Below, one piece after another: positions 35,894 through 44,829 of a stretch of 44,829 nucleotides of DNA. Location of the stretch: positions 1 through 44,829 of the forward strand of contig LSSI01000040.1 in assembly GCA_001595945.1 (NCBI GenBank). Direction: 5' to 3'. The DNA comes from Thermoplasmatales archaeon SM1-50. GTDB taxonomy: Archaea; Thermoplasmatota; E2; DHVEG-1. The translations under genes were made by a program, and so were the position numbers. Under the pieces are notes generated by a model. The model saw nothing but the letters and a program-made list of their open reading frames with translations, made no database searches and was not told the origin of the DNA. The first letter of the stretch is position 1. Each line of letters begins with the position of its first letter.

Positions 35894-37450
35894 TTAATTA
35901 ATAATGAAACGTTTCAGTATATGAACGATAAGTGGAAAACGTTCAAAAAAGTGTAACAGAAAAGAAGATTGTGAAGTTTTCGGCATACTTACCTCAAGTG
36001 TCCCCCAGTCACTCTCTGCATAATAAACGTCCCTGGCTTTTACCCTGATGAGGTAATTTCCCTTTTTTTGAAAAGTGTGACTTACGGTTACATTCTCGTC
36101 TGATGCAGATGGACCCAGCCAACTGCTACTAGTCCCATCGCCCCAGTCAATAAAGTAAAACACCTCATCGTTCTCTGGATCTGTTGATACAAAAGTATAA
36201 GGATACGAGACACCGATTCTCCCTTGTGTTGGACCATAAACGAAAGGAACCGCTGGCATGGTATCATGAACTGTCGTTAACGTTTTCACGCGATATCCAA
36301 AAAGACTCCCACTCGTGCAGTGAACAATAACGCCTCCAGAGCCTGTTTCTCTTCCTGAGAGTGTATCATCGCTTATGGTTGGTGCGTCAATTATTATGGA
36401 ATAATACCCGGCAGAGTTCGTTGTTGTACTCCAGTTGTTTCCTGTCGCGGGGATCTGCAGAGAGATAACACCATTTTGAATCGGGTTCCCAGAGGAAGAG
36501 GAAATCGCTTGACCTGAAACAACAACAGACACACCAGGGGCAACCATCGCTGGCGAGATGTCCTCTGAAATGGTAATCGGCTGCACAGCAGAGTCAACTG
36601 ATTGAAGACTAAGAACTAAGTGGACGGTTATGTTTTCATCGCTTTGATCGACGGTGGATTGTACGATATTACCGACATCAGTTGAATACCATGCTTGGTT
36701 CTCTGAACGCGACCGACCAACCTCATAACATTCGTAAATCCCAGCAGGAACACTTATCGATGTTTTTTGAATGCAGGTGGCTATCTCATCGAACCATTGA
36801 CTTTCATTAAACGATTGCTCATAAACCCCCTGAACAATAAACGAGCCTGAGAAAGAGGTCATGCAGGCAAGCTGCCATTGTTCCCCAACAAACAAAGGAA
36901 AATCATACAATTCAAGTAGAGGAGAGGAACTGGTGACAATATTCATCTCATAGGGGAACGGTACGAACAGCAAGGTAATCGTCCCCTGGGAATGAAGCTC
37001 AGTGATTCCTTCCGCAAGATCAGAAACACGGATGGAGGATTCCCCGGTGATTTGCCCAGCAAGCTGCCCGAGGACACCGTTAATTATGATTTCTCCGCTA
37101 ATCTGACCGGTGATCTCTATCAGATACCATCCATCCGTCATTCCGATAACTTTCTGTTTGAAATTCTGGATGGCCCCAGAGAAAGATGCATTAGGGGTCG
37201 AAAAGTAGAGAGGATCGACTTTGTACACCCATTGATCACCCATAGACCATGTCGGGATGTCTCCCCCCTCGCTTCGTTGACGGGTTGAACCAACACTGGA
37301 TGCTACAAAACACTGACCAGAGTTTTTACTCATCACGGGAAGCGTACTGATACAAACAAATAAAAAACACAAGACACAAACAAAAATAATTTTACCAAGA
37401 TTTTTTCTAAGTTGGTTTTGGCTCATGAGAGTTACTTCCTTGCCATACAA
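35894..37450 (-). CDS. Secreted PKD-domain surface protein with hydrophobic/basic C-terminal tail
   Basis: Signal peptide; FVSTDPENDEVFYFIDWGDGTSSSW...VSHTFQKKGNYLIRVKARD; C-terminus FLLHFFERFPLIVHILKRFIIN. Confidence 0.82.
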   Translation of the reverse strand: MYGKEVTLMSQNQLRKNLGKIIFVCVLCFLFVCISTLPVMSKNSGQCFVASSVGSTRQRSEGGDIPTWSMGDQWVYKVDPLYFSTPNASFSGAIQNFKQKVIGMTDGWYLIEITGQISGEIIINGVLGQLAGQITGESSIRVSDLAEGITELHSQGTITLLFVPFPYEMNIVTSSSPLLELYDFPLFVGEQWQLACMTSFSGSFIVQGVYEQSFNESQWFDEIATCIQKTSISVPAGIYECYEVGRSRSENQAWYSTDVGNIVQSTVDQSDENITVHLVLSLQSVDSAVQPITISEDISPAMVAPGVSVVVSGQAISSSSGNPIQNGVISLQIPATGNNWSTTTNSAGYYSIIIDAPTISDDTLSGRETGSGGVIVHCTSGSLFGYRVKTLTTVHDTMPAVPFVYGPTQGRIGVSYPYTFVSTDPENDEVFYFIDWGDGTSSSWLGPSASDENVTVSHTFQKKGNYLIRVKARDVYYAESDWGTLEVSMPKTSQSSFLLHFFERFPLIVHILKRFIIN

Positions 37451-37611
37451 TAAGAATTATTGTCATTTAAATGTTTTTAAAACGATAAAATTTATGTTTG
37501 ATCCTATTTTTCCGCTTATATAATGTATCAATTCCGCTTTTATTTAACGGGAGTAACTCATATAAAGAGTTAAATAGAGGAGGTCGATTAATATTCAATA
37601 GAGAGGAAAAA

Positions 37612-38412
37612 ATGAACAAAAAAATCGTACTCATAAGTCTCTTAGCCGCTGTACTTGTTGTTGCGACAGGTTTCACCCCTACTTTGGCTTCATCACAAAA
37701 TACCCTTCTATCAATAAAACACGATCTTGTTACCATAGAAGTGAACCATCATCTTGGGAGGCAAACAAAACAAATCAGGACCATGGTCACAGTTTCCGAA
37801 GCCGAAGAAATACGACAGTATCTTAGTAAGTTATATGATGCACAGGAAAGAAACGATTATCAGGCGATTTTAAAATATGAATTACTTCTGAATGAAAAAG
37901 GAATTTTTGGTGACAGCTACCAAAAAATATCCCCCAATATCCCAGGTGTATTCATGTTAGAAAAGACAACGCTACCGTTTTATCCAACCGGTCTCGCTGA
38001 CGAAAATATCTCAAATACCTTCTGCTACTTCAATGCGATTGGTGAAGGGCTTGTGGCATGGTGGTTAGCAGTACAAGTCTTGGAAGGAATTATTACCATG
38101 ATAAAAAATGCATCTAGTTTAATTGTGGCACTTATTATCTTGCTGACATTTCTACCGTTTTTCGTACTTACTATGTTATTTACTAATTTAATTCCCTTTA
38201 GAATACTTGCGCCCAAAGGAGTATTATCCCTAGTAAATGGTACGATATTCGCTTTAGGACTGCAAGGGTTCCAACGAGTTGAGGTAGGAGCAGAATCCTA
38301 TGCGGTGAACCTAAGCGGATTTACTGGGATCACTATTAACATCCCGCCAATAAATGATCGGAAATCATTTCTCTTTGTCTCAGGATTTGCATTAAAAGCA
38401 GAAAAATCCTGA
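37612..38412 (+). CDS. Uncharacterised secreted/membrane protein
   Basis: MNKKIVLISLLAAVLVVATGFTPTLA signal peptide after GAGAGGAAAAA SD; two internal hydrophobic stretches. Confidence 0.7.
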   Translation: MNKKIVLISLLAAVLVVATGFTPTLASSQNTLLSIKHDLVTIEVNHHLGRQTKQIRTMVTVSEAEEIRQYLSKLYDAQERNDYQAILKYELLLNEKGIFGDSYQKISPNIPGVFMLEKTTLPFYPTGLADENISNTFCYFNAIGEGLVAWWLAVQVLEGIITMIKNASSLIVALIILLTFLPFFVLTMLFTNLIPFRILAPKGVLSLVNGTIFALGLQGFQRVEVGAESYAVNLSGFTGITINIPPINDRKSFLFVSGFALKAEKS

Positions 38413-38530
38413 TATAACGTTCTTTAAATGTGACATTAAAGATAGATTCATATTATTTATTACTCTTCTGTGTATCAAATCAGCATATCGATGATATCAA
38501 AGAAAAAAAGAGAAAAAATTTAAGATGCTA

Positions 38531-39872
38531 CTATCGATCCTTCATCCATGAGGTAATATCTGAAATAACTTCCTCATAAACATGCCCTTCAATCAGATAC
38601 TCCGCATTCGTTGGAGTACCGGTTTCAGGAATAAAAAGAGGATTCAATGCCGGATAGGTTTTTTAATGTGACAGATGCATTTTCAACGAACATTTGATCC
38701 CATCGAGTAAAATCTGTCATCGTAACCTAATAATCCCGTCTTCCTTGGAGGATCAGCAAAGGAATGTATACTGCTTGTGCTGTTATTAGGGGATAATATA
38801 TTGCTAGATCCGCCCAATATGATTTTGTGGCACCAAGAACAAACTCACTTTCGTTGATATCTAAATTCTTAATTTTTATGACGAGCTCCTCAAGCTCTCA
38901 AATCTCTCCAGATTGATTATTACCAGAAAGACTCGCAAGATATCGTGACTGTTCTAATATCAGGTTCTCAAGAGGACGGGCCGGTGCCGCAAAAAGAATA
39001 AATTCAATGATCCACTCGTCCTGCGAGACGATACGCGGTGTCATCATACCACCCAAACTATGACCCAGAACAAAAATCCGTGACTGAGCCAAAAAAGAGA
39101 TGTTGTTTAACACATTTATCGCAGCTATGGCATCATAAATAATTTCAACCTGAACCGTGAAATTGTGAATCGCTGTAGATTCCTTAAGGTAGTGCTTTGT
39201 TCGTTTCTCGTAGCGTAAAATCACCAAATCTTTTTGGTGGAAGACCCCAGACGATATCCTTGAAAGATTTATTGGGACCATATGTTTCATCTCAATCATT
39301 TGGCCCGGAGCCATACATAAGAATAACAGCGGGAAATGAGCCGGTACCATTTGCAAGAGTTAACGTCCCTAGTAATTCTCTTTGTCCTGCACCGATAGTG
39401 ATATTTGTTTCAGTGAAAGCGCTTAGATTTGCTTAGGATGGGGGAGAAAAGTTAAACTCCTTCTGTGTTGGAACAACCAGCAATCCAAAGATTTTCTTTT
39501 TATCGTTAAACGAAATCTTAACATCAAGGACAGCGATTTTGCTAATATTACAGGTGACATATACGACAGTATAACCGGATTCATTTGTCACTTTGGATTT
39601 TATAATTCCTTTGATATTACCATTGAGGGGGATAACCTGCTGTGTCCAGATATTTTGAAAATCTTCAGCAGTAATTCGTGAGGTAACCGAGGAAAAAAAG
39701 TATATATGGCGGTAAATTTTTTTTTGCATAAGCAGTTTGATAATATCAGTAGCAAAATATTCTATTGTTTCTACAGGTGGTTGTTGTTCTTATACACAAC
39801 CAGTTAATACCACTCCTGCAAGAACAATTATTACAAAGCAATATGTGATATGTTTTACACTTTCATTTTCAT
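38531..39872 (-). pseudogene. Decayed lipoprotein alpha/beta hydrolase with DUF3887-like N-terminal domain
   Basis: VIIVLAGVVLTGC lipobox, DFQNIWTQQVIPLNGNIKGIIKSKV, ITIGAGQRELLGTLTL, HSLGGMMTPRI, LLILQGRRDY, VYEEVISDITSWMKDR lie in order but in different frames separated by stops. Confidence 0.85.
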
Positions 39873-40233
39873 TACGATATCAACAATATGGCTTTATATT
39901 GTAAATCATTCAATAAAATTTCTGTACTATAAGAGAAAAGTATAAGAGTTCTGTCAGTTTTAAATTATAAAAAATTAAGACAAAATCACTATTTTTCCAA
40001 AAAATCACAGAAAAGATTTAAGAGGGGATTGCTTTTCTAGATTTAATGAATGCATTTCTTTGGGGTAGAATTTGTTGTCTTTTAATGTTTTAGAATTAAC
40101 AATAAAAAAATAGTATAAGATGAAAGATGAATCAAAATAATTGTTCCAATAGAATACCTTGCCTAATCATATAATATATATGTTCAGAAGAAAAAAAATA
40201 TGAATCAAAAAATCGATAATGAGGGAAAAAATA

Positions 40234-42183
40234 ATGTTAGTTGGAAATTCAAAATTTGAAGAGGCTATAACTATTGCGAAAAAAGGCTCCCATTGTGGTA
40301 TGTGCCGATTTGATTTTCTTGATACCGGCTTGTGCCCGTCCGGTACTAAATACGGGTATCTTGCATATTGGCCTCAAGGCCGTATGCAAATATTTAAAAA
40401 TGTTATGTCAGGTAAGGTCAAACCTACTGAAAAATTAATTGAGATAACCGATTCTTGTTCGCTTTGTGGAATTTGTGACAAACAATGTAATTTTGCTACA
40501 CAACTACGTCCTGAAAAAGTAGCGAAAGCTTTAAAGGAATATGTTGAAAGTTTAAATGACAGTGATTTTCAAAACATTCCTGAAGATGAAAATTTAAAAG
40601 GGTTACGTGATATTGTTGGACCTCAATGGGCAACAAATGATCCAATTATTGTATCGTCTTATATTAGTTCGATTATATCTCCGGACGCGGGGTTAAATTT
40701 TTATATAGTGATGCCAAAAGACACAGAAGAACTTTCAAAGGTAATAAAATATGCAAATATTCATAACCTGCCATTTTTACCAAGAAGTGGAGGTACGCTT
40801 CTATCAATGGCTGCCCCAACAGTTCTTTCGAAAGCCTTTGGTCTTGAACAAGGAATTGTTATTGATCTACTGAGAATGAAAAAACTTGAAATTGATACCG
40901 AAACCCTTACAGCAACTGTTGGTGCTGGTATTACAGCATTTGACCTTCAAAAAGAGGCGCATAAACATAAATTACGAGCAAATGTTGCGGAAGCAGGGGC
41001 ACATATATGTGGAAATATTGCATCGACTGGGATTCTATCCACTTGGGGAAATAAATACGGTTGGGCTGCAGATAATTTTATTGATTTAGAATCTGTTGAT
41101 GATGAAGGTAACATTAGCAGACATAGTGATTTAGAGATAAAAAATCCGTATTCAACAGAGTACGGATTTACGAATATATCCTTGACTCCTCCTTTAATCG
41201 TCACACAAGCAACCGTGAGATTAAATCCTGTTTTTGATGATGAGGAAGCGGTGTTTGTACCATTTGAAAATATAAAAGATGCACTCCACTTGTCATTTAC
41301 AGTTGCAAAACGTGGGATAGGGTTTTCAAATGTTATTTTATCACGTAAATATTTAGCTGAATTTATCAGCCCAACACCAAAGATTGCAGAGGATTTCGAG
41401 TTTATTTTGGAAAAATATATGAAATTAAATTATGTCGTTGATATTATCTGCAATAAAGACGAGAAAAAAATAATTGAAAACATGGTGGAGTATACAATTG
41501 ATAAGTCAACACTAACAGCTCTAATTTTAGGATGCCCCAAGCTCGCAACCCTAAAAAATAGTGAATTTATGAAGATACTTTCAGAAGAAAAAGATCCGCT
41601 CAAAGCTCTTTTTGCCGGACCTATGAAAAAACATTTTGAACAGGCTTTAGATGCAACACCTGAAAATATATCAAAAATTTATGACAAAGATTTGCAGGAA
41701 TTCTTTAAAAAAGTATATTCAAAACCAAAGATGACGGACATCGTCTGGTTACATGAACATAGAATCTTTCCATCCCGATTAATGAGACAACGTATGTTTT
41801 TACCAATGGGTGGTGTTATTTGGACCGCATATGAAAATAATCTATTGGAATGGATTAATATGTTTGAAACGGTAGGTGAAAAACATCAGTTAATCCATGC
41901 ACTTGGTTTTATTAGTCCATTTGATCAAGGCAGATTTGCCGTACTTGAATATGATTTCTATTATGACCATAACGATGCTAATGCAAAAAAATGTGTTGAT
42001 AAAGCAATTTTAGAATCGCAAGAAAACTCCTTAATGATAGATGGTATTTTATCTGCATTAAATTTCTATTTCAAGGGCCTTTACAGGAAAGAACATATTC
42101 TCTTTCCGATTGCGAAAGCAATTTCCAAAGAGGACCAAGAACTGTTTAGAGAGTTGCTGAACAATATCATCGGGGATGAATAA
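40234..42183 (+). CDS. N-terminal Cys-rich (2[4Fe-4S]-like) + FAD-binding type-4 oxidoreductase
   Basis: GSHCGMCRFDFLDTGLCP...DSCSLCGICDKQCNF then FLPRSGGTLLSMAAPTV...LTATVGAGITAFDLQKEAHKHKLRANVAEAGAHICGNIASTG. Confidence 0.82.
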   Translation: MLVGNSKFEEAITIAKKGSHCGMCRFDFLDTGLCPSGTKYGYLAYWPQGRMQIFKNVMSGKVKPTEKLIEITDSCSLCGICDKQCNFATQLRPEKVAKALKEYVESLNDSDFQNIPEDENLKGLRDIVGPQWATNDPIIVSSYISSIISPDAGLNFYIVMPKDTEELSKVIKYANIHNLPFLPRSGGTLLSMAAPTVLSKAFGLEQGIVIDLLRMKKLEIDTETLTATVGAGITAFDLQKEAHKHKLRANVAEAGAHICGNIASTGILSTWGNKYGWAADNFIDLESVDDEGNISRHSDLEIKNPYSTEYGFTNISLTPPLIVTQATVRLNPVFDDEEAVFVPFENIKDALHLSFTVAKRGIGFSNVILSRKYLAEFISPTPKIAEDFEFILEKYMKLNYVVDIICNKDEKKIIENMVEYTIDKSTLTALILGCPKLATLKNSEFMKILSEEKDPLKALFAGPMKKHFEQALDATPENISKIYDKDLQEFFKKVYSKPKMTDIVWLHEHRIFPSRLMRQRMFLPMGGVIWTAYENNLLEWINMFETVGEKHQLIHALGFISPFDQGRFAVLEYDFYYDHNDANAKKCVDKAILESQENSLMIDGILSALNFYFKGLYRKEHILFPIAKAISKEDQELFRELLNNIIGDE

Positions 42184-42185
42184 CT

Positions 42186-42596
42186 ATGGTGAAATTTCTC
42201 TCTGAAGAATGGCTTGAACAGTGTAAAAGGTATATGCATGAAAAACTTGATCCTGAAAAAGATTTGAAAAATGTTACAACATCATTACTTGGTGTTGTTG
42301 AGCATATTCCTCCAGAGAATTCAACGATGAATTTCTATTTAAACATCGATAATGGAAAGTTAACAGATTTTACAGTCAGTTCGGGTGATTCGTATGAAAA
42401 AGAAGCTGAATTTGTAATAATGGGTAGCTATGGAACATTTCGAGGCATCCTCAAAGGTGAAACAAACATGACCATTGCTCTTCTGAAAAACAGATTAAAA
42501 TTACAGGGAAACAAGATTAAAGCATTACGATTAATGAAACCACTTGATGGAGTTATTGCATCTTTAAGAGAAGTGACTGATGAATTTGAGGAGTAA
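42186..42596 (+). CDS. SCP2 sterol/lipid-carrier-like protein (copy 1)
   Basis: MVKFLSEEWLEQCKRYMHEKL...FVIMGSYGTFRGILKGETNMTIALLKNRLKLQGNKIKALRLM; small SCP2 pattern. Confidence 0.7.
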   Translation: MVKFLSEEWLEQCKRYMHEKLDPEKDLKNVTTSLLGVVEHIPPENSTMNFYLNIDNGKLTDFTVSSGDSYEKEAEFVIMGSYGTFRGILKGETNMTIALLKNRLKLQGNKIKALRLMKPLDGVIASLREVTDEFEE

Positions 42597-42647
42597 AATA
42601 AAACGTTGAATGTTCGAAATCACGTTCTGAAGAAAAAGGAGAAGCGT

Positions 42648-44033
42648 ATGAGTTCTGTATCTGGAGAAAAACAAGGTATACAACGTTTGATGAAATTGAC
42701 ACCACCAAAGGACCAATGGACCCCGGTGGACAGCGCATTGCATACCCCAAAAATGTTCTTTTGTAACTACAAAAAAGCTCAGGAACGCATGTTTGCTGCG
42801 ATCTATCATACCTTTAAGCATCACTATCAAAACAACTTTCTGTATCATCGCGTCTGCGAAGTCAATGGAATCACTCCTGATCAGATTACCTCGGAATACG
42901 ATGTACAGAAAATACCGCTACTCCCTGATGCGTTTTTCAAGGATTACCCAGATGGAAACAAGTTTTTACACTGGTTGAAAACCATCTTCACAGGATCGCT
43001 TCCGAAACCGTTTTTTAAATCCAACAATCCATCCTATGATGAGATTATCGATGAGTTCAATAGAAAAGGAACCAGCATTATGTTTACAAGTGGTACAAGT
43101 GGTCGATTCAGTTTCATCCCGCGTGACACCCGTTCATGGAATAGGGTGAAATACAGTGCGATGAAATCGGTCATGGAGTTAATGGATTACAACCCAACTG
43201 ACCAAGTTATATTGCTAATTCCTGATCCTCGACAGACAAACCTGACGATTGCAAGTCTCTTTGGGATAGCCTATGATTTATACGACCCGTCAAACATTCA
43301 TGTCGCATTGGACATGAAAATCACCACACAATTCCTCCGGATGCAGCGGGATGAGACGATTGGTCTTTCAGAAAAGTTAAAAGCAAAGGCATTGGCCACA
43401 ATCAGCCCTTTGGTACAGCGGAACTCAGACCTCCGTGTTATCCATTTATTAGAAGAAGCTGAGAAGAACAAAAAACGATTGAACATCGCTGGACCACCGT
43501 TCTGGCTTGACCAGATCATGGAACGAATGAAAAAAGAAGGAACAACAGTGCGTCTCCCAGAAAGTCAGATTCTCACCGGTGGTGGCTGGAAAGCAGAGGA
43601 GAACAAACGCCTTCCTGAAGAATTGTTTCGGGAGAAGGTCACAGAAATCCTTGGGATTCCTGAAGAACGATACCATGATGTCTATGCCATGTCTGAGTGC
43701 AGTTCAGTGTTTCTGAGTTGTGAAGGTCATTACAAGCATATCCCCCCGGTCGTCATCCCCTTAGTCCTTGATGAGAATCTCAACCCGCTTGGATACGAGC
43801 AGGTCGGGCGTTTTGCCTTTATTGACCCCTTGCCGGACAGCTACCCCGGTTTTATCATCACTGGTGATAAAGTAAAGATCCTTGAGCGTTGCCCGAAATG
43901 CAACCGGGAAGGCCCTGTATTGGATGTTGAGGTGACAAGGATGCCTGGTTTTGAGGGTCGAGGATGCGCAGCTATCATGGCTGAGTTGATGCAAAAGGAT
44001 GGTGAGGACCATAGTGAACTTCCCGTCGGATGA
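42648..44033 (+). CDS. LuxE-family acyl-protein synthetase (adenylating)
   Basis: IPLLPDAFFKDYP...SIMFTSGTSGRFSFIPRDTRSW...QILTGGGWKAEENKRLPEELFREKVTEILGIPEERYHDVYAMSECSSVFLSCEGHYKHIPP. Start at MSSVSGEKQ after AAAGGAG. Confidence 0.87.
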   Translation: MSSVSGEKQGIQRLMKLTPPKDQWTPVDSALHTPKMFFCNYKKAQERMFAAIYHTFKHHYQNNFLYHRVCEVNGITPDQITSEYDVQKIPLLPDAFFKDYPDGNKFLHWLKTIFTGSLPKPFFKSNNPSYDEIIDEFNRKGTSIMFTSGTSGRFSFIPRDTRSWNRVKYSAMKSVMELMDYNPTDQVILLIPDPRQTNLTIASLFGIAYDLYDPSNIHVALDMKITTQFLRMQRDETIGLSEKLKAKALATISPLVQRNSDLRVIHLLEEAEKNKKRLNIAGPPFWLDQIMERMKKEGTTVRLPESQILTGGGWKAEENKRLPEELFREKVTEILGIPEERYHDVYAMSECSSVFLSCEGHYKHIPPVVIPLVLDENLNPLGYEQVGRFAFIDPLPDSYPGFIITGDKVKILERCPKCNREGPVLDVEVTRMPGFEGRGCAAIMAELMQKDGEDHSELPVG

Positions 44034-44406
44034 ATGGATTCATATTTTTAAAGAGGAGCTTAATAAAAATAAGACCTATGAGGATGTTGCTAAGGATTGG
44101 GAAGGTGATTTTCTGTTTGTGATTACACCGGATGAGGGATTGAAAGACGAAGTCGTGTTTTACATTGACTTATGGCATGGGAAATGTAGAGATGCATATC
44201 TGGTCAAGGGGGAGAAGCAGGCCAAGTTCGTGTTCAAAGGACCGTTTTCGAACTGGAAGAAGGTCATCCTCAAGGAGCTGGATCCAATCCGGGGATTGAT
44301 CAGGGGGTTGTTCACTGTGGATGGGGATTCTCGGGTGATCCTGGATCAAGCTAAGGCAGCTCAGGAGCTAGTAAACACCGCAAGTACAATACCAGTTGTT
44401 TTCTAA
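44014..44406 (+). CDS. SCP2-like protein (copy 2), GTG start inferred from alignment to copy 1
   Basis: VNFPSDEWIHIFKEELNKNKTYEDVAKDWEG...FVFKGPFSNWKKVILKELDPIRGLIRGLFTVDGDSRVI. Confidence 0.7.
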   Translation: MNFPSDEWIHIFKEELNKNKTYEDVAKDWEGDFLFVITPDEGLKDEVVFYIDLWHGKCRDAYLVKGEKQAKFVFKGPFSNWKKVILKELDPIRGLIRGLFTVDGDSRVILDQAKAAQELVNTASTIPVVF

Positions 44407-44416
44407 TGGGTTATGT

Positions 44417-44829
44417 ATGGGACGACAAACCGTTGACTGTTTCTTCTGGGATTCTAGCATACACTTTGATACGAAGCTTTCGTTTGTCAGTGAGGAAATC
44501 AACAATGGGATTATTCTTCGTAAACCAGTGTTCACTGTTGAGGCGTTAGGGAAAATCATTGACAGGATTCGGATCGCTCGGCAGGAGTTACTGCGTACGC
44601 ATGACATCCCGGCGGTTCTTGATGCAATCGATAAAGTTAACGCGTTATGGCGGGATCCTTCCTACCACGGTAGGAAGATCGTCCGAGATGTGCTGCCGAC
44701 CGTGACTGGGTTTTCCATTGAGATGATTGAATCCTGGGGTTTTGATTATTTCTTTGAGATTCTCAATAAAGAGAGTCTCCCGCTTACAGGCAAGCTTCAG
44801 GCGCAGAACTATCGGGAGTTTTCTCCTTG
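44417..44829 (+). CDS. LuxC-family acyl-CoA reductase, partial at window edge
   Basis: Hand translation MGRQTVDCFFWDSSIHFDTKLSFVSEEINNGIILRKPVFTVEALGKIIDRIRIARQELLRTHDIPAVLDAIDKVNALWRDPSYHGRKIVRDVLPTVTGFSIEMIESWGFDYFFEILNKESLPLTGKLQAQNYREFSP. Confidence 0.72.
   Translation, partial: MGRQTVDCFFWDSSIHFDTKLSFVSEEINNGIILRKPVFTVEALGKIIDRIRIARQELLRTHDIPAVLDAIDKVNALWRDPSYHGRKIVRDVLPTVTGFSIEMIESWGFDYFFEILNKESLPLTGKLQAQNYREFSP

Noticed and set aside
37467-37736. 89-aa minus ORF overlapping the secreted protein gene start
   Set aside because: Antisense to a signal-peptide gene with a good SD; no domain.

Overview
Chromosomal fragment from an archaeon, most likely euryarchaeal/Thermoplasmatota-like. 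This is inferred from digeranylgeranylglyceryl-phosphate synthase, a GGR-family reductase, prefoldin alpha + FtsY, archaeal-type UMP kinase, TATA-box promoters and CCA-less tRNA genes. Main blocks: (1) an iron/oxidative-stress island with TusA, four tandem ferritin-superfamily genes, a Cys-rich miniprotein missed by the ORF track, a flavin reductase-rubredoxin fusion and a Fur/PerR regulator with strong palindromes; (2) hypC-hypD, purQ, an esterase, NUDIX, dTMP kinase-like and isoprenoid-lipid genes; (3) arrestin-like, UMP kinase, AbrB-ACT, then a small membrane protein + intercistronic hairpin + radical SAM/SPASM pair (possible RiPP locus); (4) ftsY-pfdA, two tRNAs (Gln-CTG, Val-TAC), GGR-family reductase, secreted proteins; (5) an intergenic-rich section with a 79-bp perfect tandem duplication and two look-alike short transcription units that share the palindrome TTAACAATTGTTAA; (6) a sensory/secreted-protein section with C25-like peptidase candidates and two decayed pseudogenes; (7) at the right edge a LuxE/LuxC-type acyl-reductase operon with two SCP2-like proteins and an FeS-FAD oxidoreductase. 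Three genes (TusA, GGR-family reductase, secreted C25-like protein) have no ATG/GTG/TTG where homology or signal peptide demands a start, and appear to begin at AUU/AUA/AUC. No CRISPR array, rRNA or transposase was seen. All product calls come from reading the sequences; no searches were run.
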